Below the pieces are notes generated by a model that saw only the letters and a program-made list of their open reading frames with translations, made no database searches and was not told the DNA's origin. Source: Phreatobacter sp. (GTDB lineage Bacteria > Pseudomonadota > Alphaproteobacteria > Rhizobiales > Phreatobacteraceae). From it: a stretch of DNA of 41,268 bases. The stretch is taken from assembly GCF_022843985.1 (NCBI RefSeq), contig NZ_JALHMP010000036.1, forward strand, positions 1 through 41,268, given 5' to 3'. Position 1 is the stretch's first letter, and each line of letters starts with the position of its first letter. The position numbers were made by a program, and so were the translations under genes. This document shows, in pieces, positions 14,507 to 23,529 of this stretch.

Positions 14507-17500
14507 ATGCTGTCGGAACTCTGCATCCGCCGTCCGGTGATGACCATCCTGCTGATGGTCTCCTTCCTCGCAGCCGGCATGTTCGGCTACCGGCAGCTGC
14601 CGGTCGCCGCCATTCCGCGCGTCGAATTCCCGACCATCCAGGTCAGCGCCCAGCTTCCCGGCGCCAGCCCCGAGACCATGGCGTCGTCGGTGGCGCTGGT
14701 GCTGGAAAAGCAGTTCTCGACCATTGCCGGCGTGACGTCGATGACGTCGACCTCCTCGCTCGGCAACACCTCCATCGTGCTGCAGTTCGACCTCAACCGC
14801 TCGATCGACGGCGCCGCGCTCGACGTGCAGTCGCAGATCTCCTCCGCCATGCGCCGCCTGCCGGCGGAGCTGACGACGCCGCCGAGCTTCAGGAAGGTCA
14901 ATCCGGCCGACCAGCCGGTCATCTTCCTCGCCATCTCCTCCGATCTCGCCCGCCTGTCGGATGTCGACCGCTTCGCCAATTCGATGATCCTGCCGCGCAT
15001 GGCCTCGCTGCCCGGCGTGGCCCAGGTTCTGGTCTTCGGCACGCAGAAATACGCCGTCCGCATCCGCGCCGACCTCGAACAGCTGGCGGCGCGCGGCCTG
15101 ACGATGAACGACCTGCAGACGGCGCTGGCCGCGGCCAATTCCAACCGTCCGGTCGGCTCGGTCAACGAGGGCAGCCGTGCCGCGATCCTTGATGCGACGG
15201 GGCCGATCACCCGCGCCGCCGATTACGGCCCTGTCGTCATCGCCTGGCAGAACGGCGCGCCGGTGCGCGTCTCCGACGTCGCCACGCCGATCGACAGTGT
15301 CGAGAACGACCGGATCGCCGCCTGGCTGAACGGCAAGCGCGCCATCGTCCTCGCCGTGCAGCGCCAGCCTGACGCCAATACGGTGGATGTCGTCGACCGG
15401 GTGCGGGCGCTGCTGCCGCAGATCCAGCGGGACGCGCCGGCCGCCTACGAGATCTCGGTGCTGAACGACCGCTCCAAGTCGATCCGCGAGTCGGTCGCCG
15501 ATGTCGAGTTCACCCTGGCGCTCGCCGCCATGCTCGTCATCCTGGTCATCTGGTTCTTCCTGAAGAGCTGGCGGGCGACGCTCATCCCGGCGCTGGCGCT
15601 GCCGATCTCCATCGTCGGCACCTTCGCGGTGATGCATGTGCTCGGCTATTCGATCGACAACATCTCGCTGCTGGCGCTGACGCTGGCCGTCGGCTTCGTC
15701 GTCGACGATGCCATCGTCATGCTCGAGAACATCATGCGCCACATCGAGGAGGGCATGGACCCCTTCCAGGCGGCGCTGGTGGGCTCGCGCGAGGTCGGCT
15801 TCACCATCATCTCGATGACGATCTCGCTCGTCGCCGTGTTCATCCCGGTGCTGTTCATGGGCGGCGTCGTCGGGCGCATGTTCGCGCAGTTCGGCGTCGT
15901 CATCTCCACCGCCATCCTGATCTCGGGCATCGTCTCGCTGACGCTGACGCCGATGCTCTGCTCGCGCATGCTCAAGCCGATCGACCACCACAAGCGGCCG
16001 ATCTTCCCGCTGCGCTGGTTCGAGGCGGCCTTCTCCGCCATGACGCGCGGCTATGGCTGGTCGGTGCGCAAGGTGGTCAATGCGCCGGTGATCATGCTGG
16101 CCATCACCGTCGGCACCTTCGGCCTGACCTATGTCCTGTTCCGCGACATCCCCAAGGGCTTCTTCCCGATCGAGGACAATGGCCTGATCACGGCGGCGAC
16201 CATCGGCCCGGACGATGCCTCCTTCGCAGCCATGGTGGCGCGCACCCAGGCGCTCGCCGCCGCCATCCGCACCGATCCCGACGTGGCGATGGTGATGGCC
16301 AATGCCGGCGGCGGCAATGCCGCCAACACCCAGAATGCCGGCCGGCTGTTCATCACGCTGCGCGACAAGCCGGAGCGCAAGGATTCGATTCAGGTCGTCA
16401 TCGCCCGCCTGCGCCGGATCGCCGCCGAGGTGCCGGGCATCCAGATCTTCTTCGTGCCGGTGCAGTCGATCAATGTGGGGGCGGTGCAGAGCCGGTCGCA
16501 GTACCAGTACACGCTGACCGGGGCGGATCTCGACCAGTTGCGCCAATATGCGCCGCTGGTCGAGCAGCGCATGCGCAGCCTGCCGGGCATTCTCGACGTC
16601 AATTCGGACCTGCAGATGCGGGCGCGGTCGACGACGGTGGAGATCAACCGCGACGCGGCCTCGCGGCTCGGGGTGACCGCCGACCAGGTGCGCTCGACGC
16701 TCTATTCGGCCTTCGGCTCGCGGCAGGTCTCGACGATCTATGCCTCGGAGGACACCTATCAGGTGATCCTCGAGGCGGATCCGAAGTTCAACGACACCGC
16801 GAACATGCTGCGGCGGCTGACGGTGCGGGCGTCCACCGGCGTCATCGTGCCGCTTGATGCGGTGGCGAGCCTGCGTGAACAGCCGACCGCGCTCACCGTC
16901 GGCCACCTCGCCCAGCTTCCCGCGGTGACGATCTCCTTCAACCTGCCGCCGGGCGTTGCCCTGTCGCAGGCGGTGACGCTGATCGAGGGCGCGGCGCGCG
17001 AGGTCGGCCTGCCCGCCAGCATCGCCACCAGTTTCCAGGGCACCGCGCAGGTGTTCCAGCAGGCGGTGGCGAACCAGGCCTTCCTGCTCTTCGCGGCGGT
17101 GCTGGTCATCTACATCATCCTCGGCATCCTCTATGAGAGCTTCATCCACCCGCTGACCATCCTGTCGGGCCTGCCCTCGGCCGGCATCGGGGCGCTGCTG
17201 ACGTTGCAGCTCACCGGCTTCGAGCTCTCGGTGATCGCCATGATCGGCCTCGTCATGCTGATCGGCATCGTCAAGAAGAACGCGATCATGATGGTCGACT
17301 TCGCCATCGAACGGCGCAACGAGGGCGCCAGCGCCAAGGAGGCCATCGTCGAGGCGGCTGTCCTGCGCTTCCGGCCGATCATGATGACGACGCTCTGCGC
17401 CATCCTCGGCGCTGTGCCGATCGCCATCGGCCATGGCGCCGGCGCCGAACTGCGCATGCCGCTCGGCGTCGCGGTGGTCGGCGGCCTGGCGGTGTCGCAG

Positions 17501-17641
17501 CTGCTGACGCTCTACATCACGCCGGTCGTCTATCTCATGTTCGACGGCCTGGCGGGCTGGATCTCGCGGCGCGGCAGCGCTGCCGATCCCGCCGCCAAGC
17601 CGGCCCCCGCGGGGGTCGCCCGGGGCCAGCCGGCGGAGTGA
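14507..17641 (+). CDS. RND efflux pump inner-membrane permease (AcrB/MdtB-MdtC family)
   Basis: This 1044-residue pump has the standard length and twelve membrane helices with two large periplasmic loops. The start [20 protein letters not shown] is typical of HAE1-type RND pumps. The proton-relay aspartates are present as VVDDAIV (Asp400, Asp401) and the partner lysine as IVKKNA (Lys923). It would export drugs or other amphiphiles using the proton gradient; the substrate cannot be read from sequence. The long first periplasmic domain ([18 protein letters not shown]) matches MdtB/MdtC-like members. Start 14507 was chosen because it fits the family N-terminus; an earlier in-frame ATG is inside the adaptor gene. 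Confidence 0.95.
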   Translation: MLSELCIRRPVMTILLMVSFLAAGMFGYRQLPVAAIPRVEFPTIQVSAQLPGASPETMASSVALVLEKQFSTIAGVTSMTSTSSLGNTSIVLQFDLNRSIDGAALDVQSQISSAMRRLPAELTTPPSFRKVNPADQPVIFLAISSDLARLSDVDRFANSMILPRMASLPGVAQVLVFGTQKYAVRIRADLEQLAARGLTMNDLQTALAAANSNRPVGSVNEGSRAAILDATGPITRAADYGPVVIAWQNGAPVRVSDVATPIDSVENDRIAAWLNGKRAIVLAVQRQPDANTVDVVDRVRALLPQIQRDAPAAYEISVLNDRSKSIRESVADVEFTLALAAMLVILVIWFFLKSWRATLIPALALPISIVGTFAVMHVLGYSIDNISLLALTLAVGFVVDDAIVMLENIMRHIEEGMDPFQAALVGSREVGFTIISMTISLVAVFIPVLFMGGVVGRMFAQFGVVISTAILISGIVSLTLTPMLCSRMLKPIDHHKRPIFPLRWFEAAFSAMTRGYGWSVRKVVNAPVIMLAITVGTFGLTYVLFRDIPKGFFPIEDNGLITAATIGPDDASFAAMVARTQALAAAIRTDPDVAMVMANAGGGNAANTQNAGRLFITLRDKPERKDSIQVVIARLRRIAAEVPGIQIFFVPVQSINVGAVQSRSQYQYTLTGADLDQLRQYAPLVEQRMRSLPGILDVNSDLQMRARSTTVEINRDAASRLGVTADQVRSTLYSAFGSRQVSTIYASEDTYQVILEADPKFNDTANMLRRLTVRASTGVIVPLDAVASLREQPTALTVGHLAQLPAVTISFNLPPGVALSQAVTLIEGAAREVGLPASIATSFQGTAQVFQQAVANQAFLLFAAVLVIYIILGILYESFIHPLTILSGLPSAGIGALLTLQLTGFELSVIAMIGLVMLIGIVKKNAIMMVDFAIERRNEGASAKEAIVEAAVLRFRPIMMTTLCAILGAVPIAIGHGAGAELRMPLGVAVVGGLAVSQLLTLYITPVVYLMFDGLAGWISRRGSAADPAAKPAPAGVARGQPAE

Positions 17642-17664
17642 TGCGCGGCGCGACATGGCAGGGT

Positions 17665-17683
17665 CGCGGGTCGGTGACCCGCG
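17665..17683 (+). terminator. Short hairpin after the RND operon
   Basis: CGCGGGTC-GGT-GACCCGCG forms a perfect 8-base stem 24 bases after the pump stop. No U-run follows, so it is only a weak terminator candidate. Confidence 0.4.
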
Positions 17684-17699
17684 GCGCCGCGCCCGCGCA

Positions 17700-17728
17700 T
17701 TGACAGCGCTCCCGCCGCGGTCCTACGC
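17700..17728 (+). promoter_or_regulatory. Possible sigma-70 promoter of the response regulator
   Basis: A perfect -35 TTGACA (17700-17705) lies in a high-G+C gap. At the right distance there is only a poor -10 (around CCTACG). If used, transcription would start within a few bases of the ATG at 17738, giving a very short leader. Confidence 0.3.
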
Positions 17729-17737
17729 CTTGCGGCC

Positions 17738-18379
17738 ATGTCGCGCATCGCCGTCATCGCCGACGACCACGGAATGTACCGGATGGGTCTCGCCTTCACG
17801 CTGAAGGACAGGCTCGGCTTCGACGATGTCGAGGAGGCCGCGTCCCTGGACGAGGCGCTGGCCAGGCTCGGCGAGACCGAAGGCATTGCCCTCGCCCTGT
17901 TCGACCTGTCGATGCCGGGCATGCAGGGTGCCGCCTCGCTCGCCGCCGTGCGCGAATGCTATCCGGCCCTGCGCGTCGCCGTCGTCAGCGGTTCCGACAA
18001 CCGCGCCGATGTGCTGGCGGCGCTGGCCGCCGGCGTCAACGGCTTCGTTCCCAAGGGCCTCAAGGACGACGATCTGGTGGCGGCGCTGCGGTCGATCATG
18101 GACGGCGCGATCTACGTGCCGGCGAGCCTCGCCTATGGGGCCGGCTTCGCCGGCGAGAGCGCGCCCTCCGCCGGCATCGACCTGGCGCGCCTGACACCGC
18201 GCCAGCGCGACGTGCTGGGTCTGCTGGTCGAAGGCCGGTCGAACAAGGAGATCGCCCGGGCCCTCGATCTCGGCCACGGCACGGTGAAGATCCACCTCGC
18301 CGCGGTGTTCCGCCATCTCGGCGTGTCGAACCGGGCCGCCGCGGCGGCCGTCGCCGCGCCGCTGCTGGCGCGGGGCTGA
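17738..18379 (+). CDS. NarL/LuxR-family response regulator
   Basis: This 213-residue regulator has an N-terminal receiver domain with acidic pair Asp9-Asp10, phospho-acceptor Asp56 in LFDLSMPGM, Ser84 and Lys106 (FVPKG). The C-terminal LuxR helix-turn-helix starts LTPRQRDVLGLLVEGRSNKEIARALDLGHGTVKIHLAAVFRHLGVSNR in meaning, with the usual recognition helix GTVKIHLA. It is convergent with a hybrid histidine kinase whose stop is 11 bases away, and is probably the partner output. The target genes are unknown; the upstream RND operon is one candidate by position only. Confidence 0.92.
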   Translation: MSRIAVIADDHGMYRMGLAFTLKDRLGFDDVEEAASLDEALARLGETEGIALALFDLSMPGMQGAASLAAVRECYPALRVAVVSGSDNRADVLAALAAGVNGFVPKGLKDDDLVAALRSIMDGAIYVPASLAYGAGFAGESAPSAGIDLARLTPRQRDVLGLLVEGRSNKEIARALDLGHGTVKIHLAAVFRHLGVSNRAAAAAVAAPLLARG

Positions 18380-18390
18380 TCCTCCGCCCC

Positions 18391-20700
18391 TCAGTCGACC
18401 AGCCTGGCCAGTGCGGCGCGCAGCACGGGCAGGGCCACCGGCTTGGTCAGCCACGGCGTGCCGCTCGCCTGCAGCCGCGCCAGGGTCTGCGGATCGGTGG
18501 CTCCGGTAACGATGAGCGCCGGGCAGGCGAAGTCCTGCTGGCGGCGCCAGTCGGCGATGAGGTCGAGCCCGTCGACGCCGCGCTCGAGTTGCAGGTCGAT
18601 CACTGCGAGATCGACCGGCCGGTCGCCGGCGAGTGCAGCGGTCGCTTCGGCGCTGCTGCAGGTGGCGGTGACGGTGGCGCCGTCGTCGCGCAGGGTCTGG
18701 GCGAGGGCGTCGACGATCATCGGCTCGTCGTCAAGGATGAGGATATGGCGGCCGGCCAGCGCCAGGTCGGGCTGGACGGCCGGGGCCTTCAGCCGCGGCA
18801 GGACGGCGGCGGCCAGCGGCAGCTCCACCCTGAACACGGTGCCGTGGCCGCGCCGGCTCGCCAGGCTGACGCGGTGGCCGAGCAGGCGGCACAGGCGCCG
18901 GACGATGGACAGGCCGAGCCCGAGGCCGTCATTCTGGCCGTGGGCGGCGATCCGGGTCCGCTCGAATTCCTCGAAGACGCGCTCGCGGTCCTCTTCGGCG
19001 ACGCCGGGCCCGGTGTCGTGGATCTCCAGCACGGCGTGGTTGCCGCGCCGCCGCACGCCCACCAGCACCTTGCCCGCTGCAGTGAATTTCAGGGCGTTGC
19101 CGACCAGGTTGCGCAGGACCGTCTCGATCAGCACCGGGTCGGAGGTGACGGGCAGCGCCGAGGAGACGAGGCGGAATTCGAGGCCGCGGGCGGCGGCCTG
19201 GGCGCGGAAGCCGGCGGCGACCCGTTCCAGAAGGTCACCGATGACGAAGGTGCGCGGTGCGGCGACGACGATGCCGGCATCAAGGCGTGAGACGTCGAGC
19301 AGGGCGTTGAACATGTCCTGGAGCGAGCCGAGCGTCGTCTCCATATTGGCGACGAGGCGGCGCGGCTCGTCGCCCTGGACCCGGCGTGACAGGGCATTGG
19401 CGAAGAGCGAGAGAGCGTGCAGCGGCTGGCGCAGGTCATGGCTGGCGGCGGCGAGGAAGCGCGACTTGGCGGCGGTGGCCGCCACTGCCGCGTCACGGGC
19501 GGCGGAGAGGGCGTGATTGGCCATTTCCAGCTCCCCGGTGCGGACGGCGACCCGGTGCTCAAGCGTGTTGGCGAGGTGTTTCAACGCCTCCTCGTTGTCG
19601 GCGAGGCGATCGATCATGCCCTGCAGCGAGGCGGCAAGGGAGACGATCTCCTGTGACGAGCTCTTCGGCACCTCGATCGTGACGCCGTCCAGCGCTTCGG
19701 CGAGGCCGACGCGGTCGGCGCGGGCGGCAATGGCCTGCAGCGGGCTGGCGATGCGACCGGCCACCCACCAGCCTGCGGCGAGCACCATCAGGCCGACAAT
19801 GCCGCCGGCGGCGATGATCTGCCGGCGCAATTCCTGTACCGGCGCGAAGGCGACGGCGGCGCTGGAGGTGACGACGATCTGCCATCCCAGACCCTCGATG
19901 CCGCGGCCGCCGGAGGCGCGGCTGGTGCCGATCACCATGGAGCGCCCGTCGGGCAGGGTGTCGATGGCGAAGCCGTCCGAGCGCTGGGCGACCCGGCGGG
20001 CCAGGGCGGCGCCGAGATGGTTCTGGTCGCCGATGACGGTGCGTCCCTCGCCATCCAGCACGATGACCTCGAGGTCCGACTGCCGGCCCTGGGACCGGTC
20101 GATGAGCGAGCGGCGCAGGTGGCCGAGCCAGTCCCAGCTCACCAGCATGCCGAGGACCCCGACCGGGCTGCCGGAGGCATCGCGGACATTGACGCCGATC
20201 TCGACGACCCTTTCGCCCGGCGTGGTCTGGATCGTCGGGCGTTCGGGCTCGCCCGGGGCGAGGGCGGGCCGGGCGCGGGCCGCGGCGAACCAGCGCCGGC
20301 CGGTGACGTCGCCGGATTCGCCGATGCCGCCGGAGCCGACGGTGACGCGGCCGTCGAGGTCGGCGAGGCCAACCCAGACGATCTCCTCGACGTTGGACTT
20401 GACCCGGTCGAGAATGACGCGCTTGCCCTGGTAGGGGCTCGCCGGATTGGTGAAGGCCGGCAGGGTCGAGAGGGTCCGGGTCGAGCGCCAGCGCTCGTAG
20501 ACATCGCTCTCCAGCGCCTCGCGCATGAAGGCGGCGAGATCGCCGAGGGAGCGCCCGATGGAGCGCTGCGCCTCGCCGGTGGCGGTCCAGACGACCACGG
20601 CGGTGACCGACAGGATGAGGGCCGCGGTCAGGACCGCCAGCGTACCAGTGAGGATGCCGCGCAGGCCCGGCCGGGTCAGGGACGTCGCATCGATTGCCAT
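18391..20700 (-). CDS. Hybrid sensor histidine kinase with C-terminal receiver
   Basis: This 769-residue kinase has a membrane helix (about 15-40; GTLAVLTAALILSVTAVVVW), a periplasmic Cache-like sensor (45-285; WFAAARARPALAPGEPE and VLGMLVSWDWLG are typical), a second helix (about 295-320), HAMP, a coiled coil, an H-box AAASHDLRQPLHAL with His421, an ATPase domain (NLVGNALKFT, DTGPGV, GLGLGLSIV) and a receiver with acceptor Asp702 (VIDLQLE). The SHDLRQPLHA variant of the H-box is seen in kinases that pair with LuxR-type regulators, here encoded convergently. Start 20700 (MAIDATSL) is preferred; 20742 is possible but overlaps a hairpin region. Confidence 0.9.
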   Translation of the reverse strand: MAIDATSLTRPGLRGILTGTLAVLTAALILSVTAVVVWTATGEAQRSIGRSLGDLAAFMREALESDVYERWRSTRTLSTLPAFTNPASPYQGKRVILDRVKSNVEEIVWVGLADLDGRVTVGSGGIGESGDVTGRRWFAAARARPALAPGEPERPTIQTTPGERVVEIGVNVRDASGSPVGVLGMLVSWDWLGHLRRSLIDRSQGRQSDLEVIVLDGEGRTVIGDQNHLGAALARRVAQRSDGFAIDTLPDGRSMVIGTSRASGGRGIEGLGWQIVVTSSAAVAFAPVQELRRQIIAAGGIVGLMVLAAGWWVAGRIASPLQAIAARADRVGLAEALDGVTIEVPKSSSQEIVSLAASLQGMIDRLADNEEALKHLANTLEHRVAVRTGELEMANHALSAARDAAVAATAAKSRFLAAASHDLRQPLHALSLFANALSRRVQGDEPRRLVANMETTLGSLQDMFNALLDVSRLDAGIVVAAPRTFVIGDLLERVAAGFRAQAAARGLEFRLVSSALPVTSDPVLIETVLRNLVGNALKFTAAGKVLVGVRRRGNHAVLEIHDTGPGVAEEDRERVFEEFERTRIAAHGQNDGLGLGLSIVRRLCRLLGHRVSLASRRGHGTVFRVELPLAAAVLPRLKAPAVQPDLALAGRHILILDDEPMIVDALAQTLRDDGATVTATCSSAEATAALAGDRPVDLAVIDLQLERGVDGLDLIADWRRQQDFACPALIVTGATDPQTLARLQASGTPWLTKPVALPVLRAALARLVD

Positions 20701-20741
20701 GGCCGCACTGTCGGCCCTTCGCCGAAGGGCGGCAAGGGGCA

Positions 20742-20770
20742 CGGCCCGCCCTTTGCGGCAGGGCGGGCCG
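20742..20770 (-). terminator. Hairpin downstream of the TonB-dependent receptor
   Basis: A perfect 11-base stem (20742-20752 with 20760-20770, CGGCCCGCCCT and its complement) has a 7-base loop and lies 24 bases past the receptor stop on the minus strand. A second small hairpin (20714-20720 with 20724-20730) lies between it and the kinase start. The U-run is missing. Confidence 0.55.
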
Positions 20771-20794
20771 GTCGGTGGGCGCCTTCAGGGGCCC

Positions 20795-22906
20795 TCAGAA
20801 CCGGACGGTGGTGAAGAAGCGCAGGCCGCGGCCCGGCATCAGCACCTCGTCCTTCTTGAAGGAGACGTGGTTGCGGATGTCGGCATTGAGCAGGTTGGTG
20901 CCGACAAGGCCGAAGGTCAGGCTCTCGGCGCCTGATCCCGGCTTCAGCGCCATGCGGTAGCTGAGCTCGGCATTGAGCAGGTTGTAGCCGGGCGTCGGCG
21001 TCTCCTCCGCGGCGTTCTGGTTCTGGGCGAAGGCGTGCAGCAGGGTGACGCGGGCGAACCAGTTGGCGTCGCGCCAGAACAGGCCGCCGCCGAGGCGATG
21101 GGGCGGGATGCGCGGCACGTTGGCGCCACCGGCGAAGGTGGCGCGGACGAAGTCGTAGCGGCCCTCGATGCCGAAGGTGCCGCCGGCGATCTCGCCGAGG
21201 TCGACCTGGCCGCGCAGCTCGGTGCCGTAGAAGGTGGCGTCCTGCTGGGAGAAGGTGAGCTGGCGCAGTTCGGTACCGCCGCCCGAGCCGCAGGTGGCGA
21301 AATCGTCGTCGCAGGTGAGCCCGGTCAGGCGCTTATAGATGAAGCCGGAATAGCGCGTGTAGAAGGCGGTCGCATCGACCCGCCAGGCGCCCTGGGCCCG
21401 CCTCAGGCCGAGTTCTATGGTCTGGGCGCGCTCCTTGGAGAGGTTGGGATCGCCGATCTCGAAAGTGCCCGAAGCCTCGTGCGGGCCCTTGGAATAGAGC
21501 TCCTGGGCGCGCGGCGCGCGTTCCACATATTGACCGGTGAGGCTCGCCACCCAGCCGCCGGGCAGGTTCTGCAGCAGGCCGAGGCTGGCGCTCATCGGCG
21601 CGAAATTGCGCACCGCGGCCAATTCCGCCGGGGCGCCGCCGGCCGGGTCGAGGCCGGCGGGGAAGAGCGAGGCGGTGCCGCCGACGCGCGCCTGTTCGAT
21701 GCGGGCGGCAGCCTGCAGGCGCGTCGTTGGCGACAGGGCGAGTTCGTTGAAGAGGAAGGCGGCGGCGGTGCGGGTATGGGTCGGCGCGAGGAGCCCGCCG
21801 GCCTCGCCGGAGGTGCCGAGGTTCTGGGCGCCGAACTGCACGCCGAACGTGGTGTTGAGGGTGCCGAAGCCGGTCTCGAACGGTCGGAACGCCGTCTCGA
21901 CGCGTCCCTCCAGCTCCTCGTTGCGGAAGGTGGAAGCGGTGGCGAAGGCGCCCATGTCGAGCGCCTGCTCGTTGTGGCGGTAGAGCGAGCCGCCGAGCCA
22001 GAAGCGGACATTGTCGACGATCGCACCGTCGAAGCGGATCTCGCCCTTGGAGGTCAGGCGCGTCTGCACCATGTCGATGCGGACGCGGTCGGCGGCCGAG
22101 CCGGCGCCGGGAATGCCGTAGAGCGAGCGGAACTGCGCGATGGCGGCGCCGATATAGCCCTGGTCGAAGACATAGGAGGCACCGAAGGAGCCGCCGAAGG
22201 TGCGGGCGAAGGAATTGTCCTGCCGGCCCTGCGGGGTGGCGTAGTCGCCGGCATTGCGGCCGAAGATATCGGCGGAGAAGGCCCATGGGCCGGAGGAGCC
22301 GCGCACCCGGGCGGCGCCGTCGATGCCGCGGTCGACCGAGGACAGGCCGCCGGTCATCATGCCGCTGACGCCGGGCGGGCCGAGGCGGGTGGGGATGCGC
22401 TCGTTGGTGACATTGACCACGCCGCCGATGGCCTGCGAGCCGAAGCGCAGCGCCGCCGGGCCGCGGATGACCTCGATGCGCTCGGCGGCGAGCGGATCGA
22501 TGGGCACGGCATGGTCCTCGGAGAGGTCGGAGACGTCCTGGGCGCCGATGCCGTTCTCCTGGATGCGGATGCGCGCATTGTCGAGGCCGCGGATGATCGG
22601 CCGGCTGGCGCCGCCCGGCGCGAAGCTCGACCCGGTCACGCCGGGCACAGTGTTGAGCTGGTCGCCGAGCGTGCCGCCGCCGTTGCGGCGGATTTCACTC
22701 TCGGGGATGACGGTGACCGGCACGAAGGCGCGGTCGATGATGCGCAGCTGGCCGTCGGTGAGGCCAAGGTCGCGGCTGGCGCCATCAGGGTTGCGCGGCG
22801 CCTCGATGAGGATCTCCGGCAGGGCCGTCTGGGCGGAAGCGGGGGAGGCGGCGAGGGCGAGGATGACGAGGCTTGCCGGGGAAAGGGCGTGGCGGTCAGG
22901 GCGCAT
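20795..22906 (-). CDS. znuD: TonB-dependent outer-membrane receptor, ZnuD-like (zinc uptake)
   Basis: This 703-residue receptor has a signal peptide (to about residue 25, ASPASAQ), a plug domain (about 60-170; GGTLGDQLNTVPGV, IRGLDNARIRIQENG, RIEVIRGPAALRFGSQAIGG) and a 22-strand barrel ending in Phe (FFTTVRF). Near the end, VPRIPPHRLGGGL and NADIRNHVSFKKDEVLMPGR are wording I associate with ZnuD-type zinc receptors. A Zur-like palindrome lies 19-36 bases upstream of the ATG, which strengthens the zinc call. GGAG lies 6 bases before the start. A pair of cysteines (CDDDFATC) sits in an extracellular loop. Confidence 0.85.
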   Translation of the reverse strand: MRPDRHALSPASLVILALAASPASAQTALPEILIEAPRNPDGASRDLGLTDGQLRIIDRAFVPVTVIPESEIRRNGGGTLGDQLNTVPGVTGSSFAPGGASRPIIRGLDNARIRIQENGIGAQDVSDLSEDHAVPIDPLAAERIEVIRGPAALRFGSQAIGGVVNVTNERIPTRLGPPGVSGMMTGGLSSVDRGIDGAARVRGSSGPWAFSADIFGRNAGDYATPQGRQDNSFARTFGGSFGASYVFDQGYIGAAIAQFRSLYGIPGAGSAADRVRIDMVQTRLTSKGEIRFDGAIVDNVRFWLGGSLYRHNEQALDMGAFATASTFRNEELEGRVETAFRPFETGFGTLNTTFGVQFGAQNLGTSGEAGGLLAPTHTRTAAAFLFNELALSPTTRLQAAARIEQARVGGTASLFPAGLDPAGGAPAELAAVRNFAPMSASLGLLQNLPGGWVASLTGQYVERAPRAQELYSKGPHEASGTFEIGDPNLSKERAQTIELGLRRAQGAWRVDATAFYTRYSGFIYKRLTGLTCDDDFATCGSGGGTELRQLTFSQQDATFYGTELRGQVDLGEIAGGTFGIEGRYDFVRATFAGGANVPRIPPHRLGGGLFWRDANWFARVTLLHAFAQNQNAAEETPTPGYNLLNAELSYRMALKPGSGAESLTFGLVGTNLLNADIRNHVSFKKDEVLMPGRGLRFFTTVRF

Positions 22907-22924
22907 GGCAACTCCGGCATGAAT

Positions 22925-22942
22925 GCAATGTTACAACATTAC
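22925..22942. promoter_or_regulatory. Zur-like box with receptor promoter
   Basis: The core AATGTT-AC-AACATT (22927-22940) is a perfect 6-2-6 palindrome and agrees with Zur sites of alphaproteobacteria (xxAATGTTATAACATTxx type). On the minus strand a -35 TTGACA lies at 22971-22966 and a -10-like AATAAG at 22947-22942, so the box covers the expected transcription start of the receptor gene and would repress it in zinc excess. Confidence 0.7.
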
Positions 22943-23127
22943 TTATTCTGCCGTGAAATGTGGCCTGTCAACCCGTAACGGTGGGGCAGGCGGCGGAAGG
23001 GATCGGCGCTGTTGCTTTTCAGTGCTGAAACGCCGGCAGCGGCACGGGCCCTCCAGCTGAAATGGCGGCGCGGCACAAGGCGCCGACATGGCGGCGAGGC
23101 CGCCGCCCGCAACCCGGAGCTTCGACC

Positions 23128-23526
23128 ATGACCGCCCTCACGCTGCGCCTTGCCAACCGCCGCCGGATGCTGGCCGGCCTCGCCGCCGGCGCCACCCTGG
23201 CCGGGGTCGCGGCTGTCGGCGCCCTGGCGCAGACGGGCCCCGAGGTCGCAGTCACCCTGTTCAACGTCGTCGGCCCGCGCGACACGGTGGTGGTCGGGCT
23301 CACTGCGGCGGAGATGGCGGGGCTCGGCACCGGCCAACCGGTCGAGGCGCTCGCCCGCAAGATCGCGGCGGAGGGCCAGATGACGGTCTGGCACTATGGC
23401 GTACGCCGTGGCGATGGCGGTGCGCTGGTGATGGCACCAACCGTCAAGGTGGCGCTGATGGCCGCCGGCATCGTGCGGATCGAGCCCTACCGCCCGGCCC
23501 ATCCGGTGCTGGCGCCGCGCGGATGA
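23128..23526 (+). CDS. Small exported protein of unknown function
   Basis: This 132-residue protein starts with a Tat-like signal: NRRRMLAGLAAGATLAGVAAVGALAQ, cleaved near residue 34. The mature part is short, with VTLFNVVGPRDTVVVGLTAAEM, then EALARKIAAEGQMTVWHYGVRRG and a last segment VKVALMAAGIVRIEPYRP. I recognise no family and see no metal-ligand cluster. It is divergent from the zinc receptor, sharing its 221-base upstream region, and could belong to the same regulon, but the Zur box is far (about 190 bases) from its start. GGAG lies 9 bases before the ATG. Its stop is 3 bases from that of the convergent epimerase. Confidence 0.7.
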   Translation: MTALTLRLANRRRMLAGLAAGATLAGVAAVGALAQTGPEVAVTLFNVVGPRDTVVVGLTAAEMAGLGTGQPVEALARKIAAEGQMTVWHYGVRRGDGGALVMAPTVKVALMAAGIVRIEPYRPAHPVLAPRG

Positions 23527-23529
23527 AGC

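Noticed and set aside
14396..17656. A 1086-codon minus-strand open frame opposite the RND pump
   Set aside because: It is low-complexity His/Asp/Arg-rich sequence antisense to a pump with all catalytic motifs.
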